Shown here piece by piece: positions 46,808 through 57,461 of a DNA stretch of 64,000 bases. Under the pieces are notes generated by a model. It was not told the DNA's origin. It saw only the letters and a list, made by a program, of their open reading frames with translations, and ran no database searches. The position numbers and the translations under genes were made by a program. Each line of letters opens with the position of its first letter. Positions within the stretch are counted from its first letter, which is position 1. Origin of the DNA: Amycolatopsis balhimycina FH 1894 (GTDB lineage: Bacteria > Actinomycetota > Actinomycetes > Mycobacteriales > Pseudonocardiaceae); contig NZ_KB913037.1 in NCBI RefSeq assembly GCF_000384295.1, forward strand, positions 6,449,533-6,513,532, given 5' to 3'.

Positions 46808-48105
46808 GCTTCTGGTGCGAGCAGGCGTGGTTGCCCGGCGGGATCGCTTCGGGCGTGCGGATCGACGTCGCCGACGGCCGGATCACAGGCGTGACGCCAG
46901 GGTCGCCGCGGTCCGGCACTGTGCTCACCGGACTGACGCTGCCGGGCTTCGCGAACGGGCACTCGCACGCCTTCCACCGGGCACTGCGGGGGCGGACGCA
47001 CCACGAGCGCGGCACGTTCTGGACGTGGCGCGAGCGAATGTACGCGCTGGCGTCCCGGCTCGATCCCGACACGTACTACCGGCTGGCCCGCGGGGTGTAC
47101 GCGGAGATGGTGCTCGGCGGGTACACGAGCGTCGGGGAGTTCCACTACCTGCACCACGCGCCCGGCGGGAAGCCGTACGCCGACCCGAACGCGATGGGGG
47201 AGGCCCTGCGCCAGGCCGCGGCCGACGCCGGGATCCGGCTCACGCTGCTCGACACGTGCTACCTCGCGGGGGGCATCGGCGTCGAGCCGGACGAGGTCCA
47301 GCGGCGGTTCTCGGACGGCTCGGCCGATTCCTGGGCGGACCGGGTGGGGGCGCTGAAAGAAGGTGAGCTGTTCCGGGTCGGCGGGGCGATCCATTCGGTG
47401 CGCGCGGTGCCCGAGGACCAGCTGTCCGAAGTGGACAACGCGGTGCCGGGGCACCGGCCGCTGCACATCCACCTGTCCGAGCAGCGGGCGGAGAACGAGC
47501 AGTGCGAGGCGGCCACCGGGTTCACCCCGACCGGGCTGCTGTGGGACAACGGCGTGCTCGAGGAGCGGCTCACCGTGGTCCACGCGACCCACCTCACCGA
47601 CCGGGACGTGCGGTGGCTCGGCGAGTTCCGGGTGGGGGCGTGCTTCTGCCCGACCACCGAACGCGACCTCGGCGACGGCATCGGCCCGGCCCGCGCCCTG
47701 CGGGACGCCGGGGTGCGGCTGAGCATCGGCAGTGACAGCAACGCCGTCGTCGACGCGTTCGAAGAGACCCGCGCGCTGGAGCTGGACGACCGGCTGGCCA
47801 GTGAGGAACGCGGCCGGTTCAGCGCGGAAGAACTTCTCGAAGCGGGCACGGACCACGCGGCGACCGGGTGGGACGAGGTCGGCCGGCTCGTCGAGGGGGC
47901 GGGCGCGGACCTCGTCACCGTGTCCCTGGATTCGGTGCGAACGGCCGGGATCGAGCCGTCCGGGATCCTGTTCGCGGCATCCGGCGCCGACGTCCGGCAC
48001 GTCGTCGTCGCCGGCCGCGAGGTCGTGCGCGACGGCACGCACCTGCTCGTCGACCGACCGGAAACCGTTCTGGCGAAGGAGATCGAGGCACTGTGGCAAT
48101 CCTGA
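46804..48105 (+). CDS. hutF: Formimidoylglutamate deiminase
   Basis: This 433-residue amidohydrolase-superfamily enzyme has the first metal site [16 protein letters not shown], ligand His in HIHLSEQ and VVHATHL, and catalytic Asp in SIGSDSNAV. It deaminates N-formimidoyl-L-glutamate to N-formylglutamate, defining the five-step histidine route. ATG overlaps the previous stop (ATGA). Confidence 0.93.
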   Translation: MSFWCEQAWLPGGIASGVRIDVADGRITGVTPGSPRSGTVLTGLTLPGFANGHSHAFHRALRGRTHHERGTFWTWRERMYALASRLDPDTYYRLARGVYAEMVLGGYTSVGEFHYLHHAPGGKPYADPNAMGEALRQAAADAGIRLTLLDTCYLAGGIGVEPDEVQRRFSDGSADSWADRVGALKEGELFRVGGAIHSVRAVPEDQLSEVDNAVPGHRPLHIHLSEQRAENEQCEAATGFTPTGLLWDNGVLEERLTVVHATHLTDRDVRWLGEFRVGACFCPTTERDLGDGIGPARALRDAGVRLSIGSDSNAVVDAFEETRALELDDRLASEERGRFSAEELLEAGTDHAATGWDEVGRLVEGAGADLVTVSLDSVRTAGIEPSGILFAASGADVRHVVVAGREVVRDGTHLLVDRPETVLAKEIEALWQS

Positions 48106-49250
48106 TCACGGGCATCGGCGAACTCACCACCAACGACCCGGCGCTGGGCCGGCTGACCGAGGCCGCCTTGGTCGTCGAGGACGGAAAGGTCGCCTGGGTG
48201 GGGGCCACCGCGCAGGCTCCGGCCGCCGACGAGCGCGTCGACGTCGACGGCCGCGCGGTGCTGCCCGGCTGGGTCGACAGCCACACCCACCTGGTCTTCG
48301 CCGGTGACCGCACCGCCGAGTTCGAAGCGCGGATGGCCGGAAAGCCCTACACGGCAGGCGGCATCGCGATCACCGTCGGCGCGACGCGGGAGGCGTCCGA
48401 CGAGCAGCTGGCGGCGAACCTGCGCCGCCACGTCGGCGAAGCGGCCCGGCAGGGGACGACCTGCCTGGAGACCAAGACGGGCTACGGGCTCACGGTCGCG
48501 GACGAAGCCCGAAGCGCCCGGGTCGCCGGCGAGGTGGCCGACGAGGTGACGTTCCTCGGCGCGCACCTCGTCCCGCCCGGCGCCGATGCCGAGTCCTATG
48601 TGGACCTTGTCTGCGGCGAGATGCTCGACGCCGTAGCGGGAAGCGTGCGCTGGGCGGACGTGTTCTGCGAGACCGGCGCGTTCGACGAGGCCCAGTCGGC
48701 ACGAGTCTTGAAGGCCGCCGCCGAGCGCGGGCTCGGCCTGCGCGTGCACGGCAACCAGCTCGGCGAAGGCCCCGGCGTCCGGCTGGCGGTGGAACTCGGC
48801 GCGGCGAGCGTCGACCACTGCACGTACCTTTCGGACTCGGACGTCGAGGCGCTGGCGGCTTCCGAGACGGTCGCGACTTTGCTGCCCGCGTGCGACCTGT
48901 CGACCCGCCAGCCCCTGGCCCCGGCCCGGCGGCTGCTCGACGCGGGCGCGACGGTGGCACTGGCCAGCAACGCCAACCCGGGCAGCTCGTACACGACGTC
49001 GATGGCGTTCTGCGTCGCGACGGCGGTGCTGCAGATGCGGATGACGATCGAGGAGGCCGTCTGGGCCGCGACGGCGGGCGGGGCGAAGGCGTTGCGCCGC
49101 GACGACGTCGGCGTGCTGCGGCCCGGCGCACGGGCGGACGTCCACGTGCTCGACGCGCCTTCGGTGACGCACCTGGCGTACCGGCCCGGGGTCCCGCTGA
49201 CGCATTCGGTGTGGCGCGCCGGGGTCCGGGTCACCGCGGCAGAGTCGTGA
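48093..49250 (+). CDS. hutI: Imidazolonepropionase
   Basis: This 385-residue amidohydrolase opens the imidazolone ring to give formimidoylglutamate. Motifs are [17 protein letters not shown], the KTGYGL segment, [11 protein letters not shown] with VDHCTYL, and [12 protein letters not shown]. The GTG start lies within the end of hutF (13-nt overlap). Its 3' end overlaps the convergent lnt-like gene by 20 bp. Confidence 0.95.
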   Translation: MAILITGIGELTTNDPALGRLTEAALVVEDGKVAWVGATAQAPAADERVDVDGRAVLPGWVDSHTHLVFAGDRTAEFEARMAGKPYTAGGIAITVGATREASDEQLAANLRRHVGEAARQGTTCLETKTGYGLTVADEARSARVAGEVADEVTFLGAHLVPPGADAESYVDLVCGEMLDAVAGSVRWADVFCETGAFDEAQSARVLKAAAERGLGLRVHGNQLGEGPGVRLAVELGAASVDHCTYLSDSDVEALAASETVATLLPACDLSTRQPLAPARRLLDAGATVALASNANPGSSYTTSMAFCVATAVLQMRMTIEEAVWAATAGGAKALRRDDVGVLRPGARADVHVLDAPSVTHLAYRPGVPLTHSVWRAGVRVTAAES

Positions 49251-50646
49251 CGGGTGACAACGACGGTCTGCGGGTCGTCGTGACGATCCCGGCCAGCGCG
49301 ACCAGGCCGCAGAGCCAGGCGAACCAGTCGCCGAAGCGGGCGTACGGGGTCTTTCCGGGGCCGATCGGGACGTCGGCGGCGATCACCGAGAACGGGCGGT
49401 CGCCGGTGTGGGTTTCGGCCAGCACGTGTCCCTGGGCGTCGGCCAGCATCGGGGTGCCGCGGGCGGCGCTCCACGCCACCGAGAAGCCGTTCTCGACGCC
49501 GCGGATCAGCGCCGTGCGGCTGTGCACCCAGCCGTCGGCGTCTTCGTCGGACGCCGGGATGAGGACCAGGCCTGTGCCGGCTTCGCCGTATCCACGGCTG
49601 GGGTCGGCGAAGTTGACGTCCATGCACACCATCAGCCCGATCCCGGCGAAGTGGGTGAGTTCGGTGCCGGACGTGATGTTCTTCGCGTCCCCGTTGTGCC
49701 ACTTGCGGTATTCGACCGGTTCTCCGGTGGGCGGGACGGCGAGGGTGGCGTTGAACCGGCCCTCTCCGGTGGTGTCGACGACGCCGGTGACGACGTCCAG
49801 GTTCTTCGCGCGGGCGACCTGCGTGAAGGCCTCGACGAGCCGTGGGCGGCCGGCCTGGTCCACGCCAAAGGCGGCTTCCGGGAGCACCACGGCTTTCACG
49901 CCGTCCGGCAGGCGGCCGATCTGGTCCACATAGGACTGGACGAGCGCCTGGCCGTCCGGGGTGGCGACGTCGACCGCCCAGCGGCTCTGCGCGGGGGCGA
50001 TCAGCGCAACCCGCGTCGAGGGGCCGTTGAGCGACGGGATGCTCGCGAAGGTGAGCGCACCCAGGACCGCGGCGACGGCGACCAGCCCGACCGTCCGGGA
50101 CCGGGCGCGGACGCCGGGGGCCAGGGCGGCGGCCACGGCGGCCGGGACGAGCAGCACCAGGAACTCCACGCCCCAGCCGCCGGTGACCGCGGCGAGCCGC
50201 ACGATCGACGGCCGGTCGGCCTGGGTGGTCATGAAGGTGCCCATGAGGCCGGTCGGGTTCAGCAGCGAAACGACGTAGAGCGCGGCGGTCCACAGCGCGG
50301 GCGCGGCGAGCGCGGCCAGGAAGCCGTGACCGCGGCGGACCAGCAGCCGGAAGAGCACGGCCGAGACCGCGAACAGCAGCGCGCTGCCGCCGAGGATCCC
50401 GAGCGCGGCGGGGCGGGGGATCGACAGCGAATGCCAGAAGTAGCTCCAGCTCCCGGAACTGCCCGCGAGGTAGGCGACGAACGCGCAGAGGAACGCGATC
50501 GCGCCGTTGACGCGCGGAACGAGCAGCAGGACCGGCAGCGGCGCCAGCCACGCGAGTTCGGGCAGCGGGTCCAAGCCCGTGCCGAAAAAGAACAACACCG
50601 CCGACGCCACCGTCGCGGCGACCGACCACCCCAGCTTGGTCATCAT
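49231..50646 (-). CDS. lnt: Apolipoprotein N-acyltransferase-like membrane protein
   Basis: This 471-residue protein has about six N-terminal transmembrane helices, a periplasmic-side nitrilase domain from about residue 210 and a final helix. Catalytic residues are a Glu in VVLPEAAFG, a Lys in EYRKWH and a Cys in LMVCMDVNF. It N-acylates lipoproteins or a related acceptor. GGGAG lies upstream of ATG 50646. Confidence 0.87.
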   Translation of the reverse strand: MMTKLGWSVAATVASAVLFFFGTGLDPLPELAWLAPLPVLLLVPRVNGAIAFLCAFVAYLAGSSGSWSYFWHSLSIPRPAALGILGGSALLFAVSAVLFRLLVRRGHGFLAALAAPALWTAALYVVSLLNPTGLMGTFMTTQADRPSIVRLAAVTGGWGVEFLVLLVPAAVAAALAPGVRARSRTVGLVAVAAVLGALTFASIPSLNGPSTRVALIAPAQSRWAVDVATPDGQALVQSYVDQIGRLPDGVKAVVLPEAAFGVDQAGRPRLVEAFTQVARAKNLDVVTGVVDTTGEGRFNATLAVPPTGEPVEYRKWHNGDAKNITSGTELTHFAGIGLMVCMDVNFADPSRGYGEAGTGLVLIPASDEDADGWVHSRTALIRGVENGFSVAWSAARGTPMLADAQGHVLAETHTGDRPFSVIAADVPIGPGKTPYARFGDWFAWLCGLVALAGIVTTTRRPSLSPVTTLPR

Positions 50647-50739
50647 GGCTCCCTTCGCCCGGTTGCGAGCGTTTCAGGTGGGGCGGGTGGGGACACTGGG
50701 CTGAACCACCGGCTCGGGGGTGGGGTTTTCCTCACCCCG

Positions 50740-50761
50740 GTTCATCGAGAGTTCAGGAAGC
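50740..50761 (+). promoter_or_regulatory. PHO-box-like direct repeat upstream of the second PiT gene
   Basis: GTTCATCGAGA and GTTCAGGAAGC are adjacent 11-bp units sharing GTTCA, the spacing of actinomycete PhoP boxes. A TAGCGT -10-like box lies near 50800. The PiT start is 78 bp downstream of the repeat. Confidence 0.55.
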
Positions 50762-50838
50762 CGTCACGCCGCTGGGATCGGACGGGCCGAAGTTGATCAG
50801 TAGCGTTGCTAATCAACAGCTACGGAAGAGAGCCGCCC

Positions 50839-51966
<1,128 letters not shown>

Positions 51967-51974
51967 GGAGCGCC

Positions 51975-52196
51975 GTGCACATCAATTGGGGTTCCCTCGG
52001 GATCGTCTTCGCCGTCGCCCTGGCTTCGGTCGTCGTGCTGACGAGCCTGTTCTCCTTCGGGGTGGTCGGGCTCTCCCAGCGCGACACGGCCCGCGAGTCC
52101 GGTGCCTCCGGCACGGGCCCACTGGCCGGCGCGGTCGTCTGCTTCGCCGCCTGCGCGGCGATCGTCGGCTACGGGATCTACTTGATCGTCGCCTGA
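51975..52196 (+). CDS. Small two-helix membrane protein
   Basis: This 73-residue protein has two transmembrane helices (GIVFAVALASVVVLTSLFSF and GAVVCFAACAAIVGYGIYLI) joined by a short polar loop. GAGGAG lies 4 nt before the GTG. It is in an operon with the phosphate transporter and may be an accessory subunit. Its 3' end overlaps the convergent gene by 19 bp. Confidence 0.8.
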   Translation: MHINWGSLGIVFAVALASVVVLTSLFSFGVVGLSQRDTARESGASGTGPLAGAVVCFAACAAIVGYGIYLIVA

Positions 52197-52939
52197 ACGC
52201 GTTCCCGGAACTTCCCGGGCAGCCCGCCGAGCATCGGCTTCAGCGTCGCGCGGCGGGCTTCGCCCAGGTGGGCCAGGAGGTCGAGCGCCGGCGTCCAGAG
52301 GTCTTCGTCGGCGCTCGCGGCGGTGACCAGCCTGCCGAGCCGGTCGGCCGGCAGCAGGCCGACGACGTGGTCGACGCGGTGCTTGTCGTCGAGCACGAAC
52401 GCGATCCGCAGCAGCGACGGGTCGTCGATCCGCTCCAGCGCCTGCCGGACGGTCGGGTCCGGCAGGTGCCCGACGAACCGGCCGAGTGTGATCCAGTCCT
52501 CCTTGCGGGCCAGTTCGGCCGCCACCGCGAGGACGGTGTCCAGCGGGATGCGGGTGATGATCGCGCTCGCGCGCCGCGGGTCGAGCTCCGCGGCGACCTC
52601 GGCGAGGAACCGCGGGTGGAGCCGCTTGGCGACCTCGACGCCGCGCGAGACGTCGACCAGGCCGGCGATCCGGGCGCACAGCAGCGGGCCGAACACTTTC
52701 TCGGCGATCTTGGCGAGCACTCCGACGGGCACGACCCGCGCGGCCAGCGCCATCCGCTGCAGCACGGCGGCGTTCGCGTCGAACAGCGTGTCGGTGACCT
52801 GCTCGCGGAACGCCTGCAGGTCGTCGGCGTCGACGCGGGCGAGGTACTCGAGCCGCGCCGGCTCGACGTCGAGGACGCGGGCCAGCTTGAGGATCTCCGC
52901 GCGGGCCGCGTAGTCCTCGGTCCGCTTTTCCGATGTCAC
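52178..52939 (-). CDS. Conserved helical-repeat protein of unknown function
   Basis: This 253-residue all-helical soluble protein is built from repeats resembling the MgtE N-terminal superhelix (LAEVAAELDPRRASAIITRI, LGRFVGHLPDPTVRQALERI). No catalytic motif is seen. Its GTG overlaps the stop of the 69-residue upstream ORF (GTGA), so the two form an operon. Confidence 0.75.
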   Translation of the reverse strand: MTSEKRTEDYAARAEILKLARVLDVEPARLEYLARVDADDLQAFREQVTDTLFDANAAVLQRMALAARVVPVGVLAKIAEKVFGPLLCARIAGLVDVSRGVEVAKRLHPRFLAEVAAELDPRRASAIITRIPLDTVLAVAAELARKEDWITLGRFVGHLPDPTVRQALERIDDPSLLRIAFVLDDKHRVDHVVGLLPADRLGRLVTAASADEDLWTPALDLLAHLGEARRATLKPMLGGLPGKFRERVQATIK

Positions 52940-53145
52940 AGGCCCACCGCCTTCCGGACCACTCCGCGCAGCGGCGCGGGTACGTATCGGAGGCCTTCTT
53001 CGCCCGCTTCGGCGAGCGCTTTCGCCTGCCGCCTGCGTGCGTCCCGCAGGGCGTTCGCGAGATCCTGCCGCTCGTGCTCTTCGAGGGCTTCGATGCCTTC
53101 GGGGAGGTAGCCGCCCAACTGATCGGCGAGTGTGCGCTCGGCCAT
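52936..53145 (-). CDS. Small hypothetical protein coupled to the helical-repeat gene
   Basis: This 69-residue protein starts MAERTLADQLGGYLPEG, is helical and charged (LANALRDARRRQAKALAEAG) and ends RGVVRKAVGL. No known domain. It lies upstream of and overlaps the 253-residue gene. Confidence 0.7.
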   Translation of the reverse strand: MAERTLADQLGGYLPEGIEALEEHERQDLANALRDARRRQAKALAEAGEEGLRYVPAPLRGVVRKAVGL

Positions 53146-53241
53146 GGTGGATCATCATGCAACACCCGGGCCGCTGCCGTGCGGATATGCGCATCGAGAC
53201 GTCCGCCGTCCGTGTCGGCGTCCGGGATGGTGCTCAGCTTC

Positions 53242-53297
53242 GAGAGCACTGCTCGCAACCGCCTCGGGTGCGGCGCTCCAAAGTGAGAGCACTGCTC
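53242..53297. promoter_or_regulatory. Two GAGAGCACTGCTC operator-like sites
   Basis: GAGAGCACTGCTC occurs at 53242-53254 and 53285-53297, 43 bp apart, each with the inverted core GAGCA-C-TGCTC. They lie in the divergent region between the small hypothetical gene and the kinase gene. Such sites often bind TetR-type regulators, but no such gene adjoins. Confidence 0.5.
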
Positions 53298-53368
53298 ACC
53301 CGTCACCTCGAGCAACCGTTGACTTTCGGCAGTGGTCGCCCGCTGTCACGGCTTGTAGCTTCGGACCC

Positions 53369-54940
53369 GTGCGAGAGGTGACGAAACGTAAGTGGCGGGT
53401 GGTGCTCGACGTCGCTCTCGGGCTGTTCCTCGCGTTCGTCGTCGCCACGGGCACGGTCGGGTCCGGGTCGTACTGGGAGCTGGCCGGCGGCGTCGCCGTG
53501 GTGATCGGGTCGACGGCGACGGCCCGGCGGTACCCGGTCGTCTCGCTCGGCATCGCGCTGGCCGGAGCGCTGGCCGTGCCGTTCCCGTACGGCGACCACG
53601 TGCCGGTCTGGGTGGTGTTCGTGCTGGTCGCGATGAGCTACCTGGCCGGGTTGCGGATGACCCGGGCCCGGCCGGGCGTGCTGATCGGCGTCGCCGTCAC
53701 GGTCCTCGGGCTGCCGCTGGCCCTGTTCGCCGGGCCCGACGGCCTCGGGGACTGGGCCGCGATGGTGGCGATCCTGGTGTTCGCCGGGCTGTCGCCGTGG
53801 CTGCTCGGCCGGTACGTCCGCGTGCGCGGCGAGCTCGCCCGCACGGGCTGGCGCCGGGCCGAGGAGATGGAGAGCAGGCAGCGGCTGGTCGCCGAGCAGG
53901 CGCGGCTGCGCGAGCGCGCGCGGATCGCCAGCGACATGCACGACTCGCTGGGGCACGAGCTGAGCCTGATCGCGGTCCGCGCCGCCGCGCTGGAGGTCGC
54001 GGGCGGCCTCGACGACACCCAGCGCGACGCCGCCGCGCAGCTGCGGACCAGTGCCGCGGCCGCCACCGAGCGGCTGCGGGAGATCATCGGCGTGCTGCGC
54101 GAGGACGCCGCGCCGGTGGAACCGGTGCAGGGCGACCCCGGCGAGCTGATCTCGCGCGCCCGGGCCTCCGGCCTGCTCATCGAGTCCACAGTGGACTTGG
54201 CTGCGGCACCGCCGATGGTGGCTCGCGCCGCTTACCGCGTCGTGCAGGAAGCCTTGACGAACGTGGCGAAGCACGCGCCGGGCGCCGCCGTGACGGTCCG
54301 GGTGGCCAGTACCGGCGCGCGGACCGACGTCAGCGTGGTCAACGCGCCGCCACCCGCCGGGCCGCTGCCCGGGGCCGCGTCCGGGCACGTCGGGCTGATC
54401 GGCTTGCGTGAGCGCGTCCGGCTCGCCGGCGGCACGCTGCGGGCCGGCCCGCACGAGGGCGGGTTCGCCGTCACCGCGACGCTGCCGCACGGCGCCGCGC
54501 CGGTCGAGCCGCCGGACGCCGCCGCCGATGACGAGACCAGGGAGCCGACGTCGGCCCGGGCCCTCGAGCTGGCGCGGCGCGACGTGCGGCGCAGCCTGAT
54601 CCTGGCGGTGGCCGTCCCGCTGGTGTTGTTCGGGGCGGTTCTCGCGGTCAGCGGGATCGTGTTCCTCTACGAGTGGAACTCCTCGGAGCTGCCCGGGCCG
54701 GTCTACGACGGGCTGCGGCTCGGGCAGTCCCGGGCCGAGGTGGCGCCGCGGCTGCCCGAGCGCCAGCGCATCGCCCGCCCGGTGCGGGGCGAGCCACCGC
54801 AGCCGCCGGTGGCCGGCGTCGCGTGCGAGTACTACGGCACCGGGCGGTCGTGGCTCGACAACGACTATGCCGCGTACCGCCTGTGCTTCGCCGATGGCAA
54901 GCTGGTCGCCAAGGACAGGTTCGCCGAGGGAGCAACGTGA
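53369..54940 (+). CDS. Sensor histidine kinase with C-terminal membrane-anchored extra domain
   Basis: This 523-residue kinase has about five N-terminal transmembrane helices, a coiled linker, HisKA_3 (ARIASDMHDSLGHELSLIAV) and HATPase (ALTNVAKHAPGAAV, GHVGLIGLRERV). Unusually, another transmembrane helix (LILAVAVPLVLFGAVLAV) follows the catalytic domain, then about 90 residues with YDGLRLGQSRAEVAPRLPE, reminiscent of BamE/SmpA. GTG 53369 has TAGCTT ending 7 nt upstream. It overlaps the regulator gene by 4 nt. Confidence 0.88.
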   Translation: MREVTKRKWRVVLDVALGLFLAFVVATGTVGSGSYWELAGGVAVVIGSTATARRYPVVSLGIALAGALAVPFPYGDHVPVWVVFVLVAMSYLAGLRMTRARPGVLIGVAVTVLGLPLALFAGPDGLGDWAAMVAILVFAGLSPWLLGRYVRVRGELARTGWRRAEEMESRQRLVAEQARLRERARIASDMHDSLGHELSLIAVRAAALEVAGGLDDTQRDAAAQLRTSAAAATERLREIIGVLREDAAPVEPVQGDPGELISRARASGLLIESTVDLAAAPPMVARAAYRVVQEALTNVAKHAPGAAVTVRVASTGARTDVSVVNAPPPAGPLPGAASGHVGLIGLRERVRLAGGTLRAGPHEGGFAVTATLPHGAAPVEPPDAAADDETREPTSARALELARRDVRRSLILAVAVPLVLFGAVLAVSGIVFLYEWNSSELPGPVYDGLRLGQSRAEVAPRLPERQRIARPVRGEPPQPPVAGVACEYYGTGRSWLDNDYAAYRLCFADGKLVAKDRFAEGAT

Positions 54941-55608
54941 TCAGGGTCGTGCTGGCCGACGACGAAGCGATGATGCGCGCGGGGGTGGCGGCGATCCTCG
55001 CTGCGGACCCGGGTATCGAGGTCGTCGCCGAAGCCGCCGACGGTCGTTCGGCCGTTTCGCAGGTACTCGCCACACATCCCGACGTCGTGCTGCTGGACAT
55101 CCGCATGCCCGGGCTGGACGGCCTGGGCGCGGCGGCGGAGATCCGGCGGCTGCTGCCCGCCACCGGCGTGATCATGCTGACGACGTTCGGCGAGGACGAC
55201 TACATCGAGCGCGCTTTGGGGCTGGGCGCGGGCGGGTTCCTGCTGAAGTCGGGCGACCCGCGCGAGCTGCTGGCCGGCATCCGCGCGGTCGCCGACGGGG
55301 CCGCGTTCCTCTCGCCGAAGGTGGCGCAGCGGGTGATCGCGCGGCTGTCCGGCGGGCAGCTGGTCCGCGCCGCCGCGGCCCGCGAACGGATCGCCGCGTT
55401 GACCCCGCGCGAGCGCGAAGTGCTGGCGCTGCTCGGCGCCGGACTGTCCAATGCGGACATCGCGGCGAAGATGTTCGTCGTGGAGGGCACGGTCAAGGCA
55501 CACGTGAGCACGATCCTGACCCGGCTCGGGGTGAAGAACCGGGTCCAGGCGGCGATCACGGCGTACGAGGCGGGACTGACCGGGGGAGACGCGGCAGCAA
55601 AGCCGTGA
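54937..55608 (+). CDS. NarL/LuxR-type response regulator
   Basis: This 223-residue regulator has a receiver (DD at residues 8-9, Asp in VVLLDIRMPGLDG, Lys in GFLLKSGDP) and a LuxR helix-turn-helix (LTPREREVLALLGAGLSNAD). It is coupled to the kinase by GTGA overlap. Its last Pro codon and stop codon are supplied by the 51-bp palindrome. The adjacent ABC exporter is a plausible target. Confidence 0.94.
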   Translation: MIRVVLADDEAMMRAGVAAILAADPGIEVVAEAADGRSAVSQVLATHPDVVLLDIRMPGLDGLGAAAEIRRLLPATGVIMLTTFGEDDYIERALGLGAGGFLLKSGDPRELLAGIRAVADGAAFLSPKVAQRVIARLSGGQLVRAAAARERIAALTPREREVLALLGAGLSNADIAAKMFVVEGTVKAHVSTILTRLGVKNRVQAAITAYEAGLTGGDAAAKP

Positions 55609-55653
55609 ATGGCACATTGAGAGACTTCAAGTCCCTCAATGTGCCATTCACGG
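55603..55653. repeat. 51-bp intergenic palindrome, copy B
   Basis: It differs from copy A (35870-35920) by one base in the left arm, giving one mismatch in the 25-bp stem. The first bases overlap the end of the response regulator gene. It again separates convergent genes. Confidence 0.9.
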
Positions 55654-55666
55654 CACGGCTCGAGCG

Positions 55667-56449
55667 TCAGGCGTCGCGGCGGCGCAGGACCGCCGCCCCC
55701 GTCAGCAACGCCGCCGCGGTCCAAGCCGCGCAGATCGCCAAGCCCACCCAAGGCGCATAGGGCGCGGGCGCCATCGTGACCGGGTTGGGCTGCCCGGCCT
55801 CGACCATCGCGTTGACCCCGGCGATCCCCGGGAAGTACGGCACCGTCTCCGGCAACCCCAGCGACGCCACGATCAGCGGCAGCGGCACCAGCAGCACGAT
55901 CACCGACACCAGCGTCCCCGCCGCGCTGCGCAGGGCCCAGCCGATGCCCGTGCACAGCAGTCCCAGCAGCGCGAAGTACCCGCCCATGCCCGACGCCGTC
56001 GTGAAGGCCGCTTCAGGAGACGTCGGCAGGCCGTGGCCGTCCTTCACCGCGGCCGCCAGCGCCATTCCCGCGCACGCCAGCAGCACGCCGTACGCGAACA
56101 GCACCGGCAGCAGCACCGCCGCCTTCGCCACGACCACCCGTGAACGCACCGGTGTCCACAGCAGCGTCGAACGGATGCCGCCGCCCGCGTACTCGCTCGT
56201 CACGAACAGCGTCGCCAGGGCGATCACGGCGAACTGCGTCAAGTAGAAGCCGCCGCCGAGGGCGATCGTGTTCGCGGCTTCCGGGTGGTCGCCATAGCGC
56301 TGGGCGATGCCCGACAGCGTGCCGTAGCCCAGCATCAGCGCGGCGCCCGTGAGCAGGCACCACCACGTCGCCCGGACCGACCAGAACTTCGTCCACTCCG
56401 CGGCCACCGCTCCGGACAAGCCGCCACGCACCTCGACAGAAGCAGTCAT
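55667..56449 (-). CDS. ABC-2 type transporter permease
   Basis: This 260-residue membrane protein has six helices. It starts with AAEWTKFWSVRATWW, typical of ABC-2 permeases beside two-component systems, and contains FVTSEYAGGGIRSTLLWTP. It pairs with the ATPase upstream; the start overlaps that gene's stop (ATGA). The exported substrate, perhaps an antimicrobial, is unknown. Confidence 0.9.
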   Translation of the reverse strand: MTASVEVRGGLSGAVAAEWTKFWSVRATWWCLLTGAALMLGYGTLSGIAQRYGDHPEAANTIALGGGFYLTQFAVIALATLFVTSEYAGGGIRSTLLWTPVRSRVVVAKAAVLLPVLFAYGVLLACAGMALAAAVKDGHGLPTSPEAAFTTASGMGGYFALLGLLCTGIGWALRSAAGTLVSVIVLLVPLPLIVASLGLPETVPYFPGIAGVNAMVEAGQPNPVTMAPAPYAPWVGLAICAAWTAAALLTGAAVLRRRDA

Positions 56450-57360
56450 GCCGAAACCCCGTATTCCACCGAAGAAGCGGTCAGTTCCAGGTACGCCTGC
56501 TCGAGCGACGCCGTCCGCTCGGCGAGGCCGTGCACGCGGATCCCCAGTTCGTGCACCAGGTCCCCGACGCGGGTGACGTCGAGGCCGTCCACCACCAGCT
56601 CGCCCCGCTCACCAGGGTGCGTCAGACCGCCCCCGGCGCGCAGCCGCGCGTCCAAAGAGGAGCGTTCGGCATCGTCCGGGACGCGCACCGACACCGTGGT
56701 CCGGGAGTTGCCCGCGATGAACTCCGCGACCGGCGCGTCGGCCAGCAGCCTGCCCTTGCCGATGACGATCAGGTGGTCGGCGGTCAGCTGCATCTCGCTC
56801 ATCAGGTGGCTCGAGACGAACACCGTCCGTCCCTCGGCCGCCAGCGACCGCATCAGCTGCCGCACCCAGCGGACGCCGTCCGGGTCGAGGCCGTTGACCG
56901 GCTCGTCGAACAGCAGCACGCCGGGGTCGCCGAGCAGCGCGCCCGCGATCCCCAGCCGTTGCCCCATGCCGAGCGAAAACTGGCCGGCCCGCTTACCGGC
57001 GACGTCGGAGAGCCCGACGGTCGCGAGCACTTCTTCGACGCGGCTCGCCGCGATCCCGTTGCTGCGCGCCATGGCCAGCAGGTGCTTCCCGGCGCCGCGG
57101 CCGGGGTGCAGGGCCTTGGCGTCGAGCAGCGCGCCGACTTCGCGCAGCGGGTGCCGCAGCTCGCCGTAACGCCGCCCGCCGACCAGGACTTCGCCGTCCT
57201 GCGGGTGGTCGAGCCCGACGGTCATCCGCATGGTCGTCGACTTCCCGGCGCCGTTGGGGCCGAGAAACCCGGTCACCTGCCCCGGTGCGACGTCGCAGGT
57301 GAGCGCGTCGACGACGGTCTTCTCCCCGTAGCGCTTCGTGAGTTTTCGAAGCGTGATCAT
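56446..57360 (-). CDS. ABC transporter ATP-binding protein
   Basis: This 304-residue ATPase has Walker A FLGPNGAGKSTTMR, signature FSLGMGQRLGIA, Walker B VLLFDEPVNGLDP and H-loop VSSHLMSEM, with a C-terminal extension as in drug and bacitracin exporters. It forms an exporter with the permease. An RBS-like GGGAGGGG precedes the ATG. The 100-bp gap upstream should hold the promoter. Confidence 0.92.
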   Translation of the reverse strand: MITLRKLTKRYGEKTVVDALTCDVAPGQVTGFLGPNGAGKSTTMRMTVGLDHPQDGEVLVGGRRYGELRHPLREVGALLDAKALHPGRGAGKHLLAMARSNGIAASRVEEVLATVGLSDVAGKRAGQFSLGMGQRLGIAGALLGDPGVLLFDEPVNGLDPDGVRWVRQLMRSLAAEGRTVFVSSHLMSEMQLTADHLIVIGKGRLLADAPVAEFIAGNSRTTVSVRVPDDAERSSLDARLRAGGGLTHPGERGELVVDGLDVTRVGDLVHELGIRVHGLAERTASLEQAYLELTASSVEYGVSA

Positions 57361-57461
57361 GGTTCCCCTCCCGGTTTCGCCTGTCTCCGGGAGTCTGCGG
57401 TTTCCGGGGCACCGGGGGCATCGGACGACGGTCGCGGACCGTCCCCGACTTTCGGCAGGGG

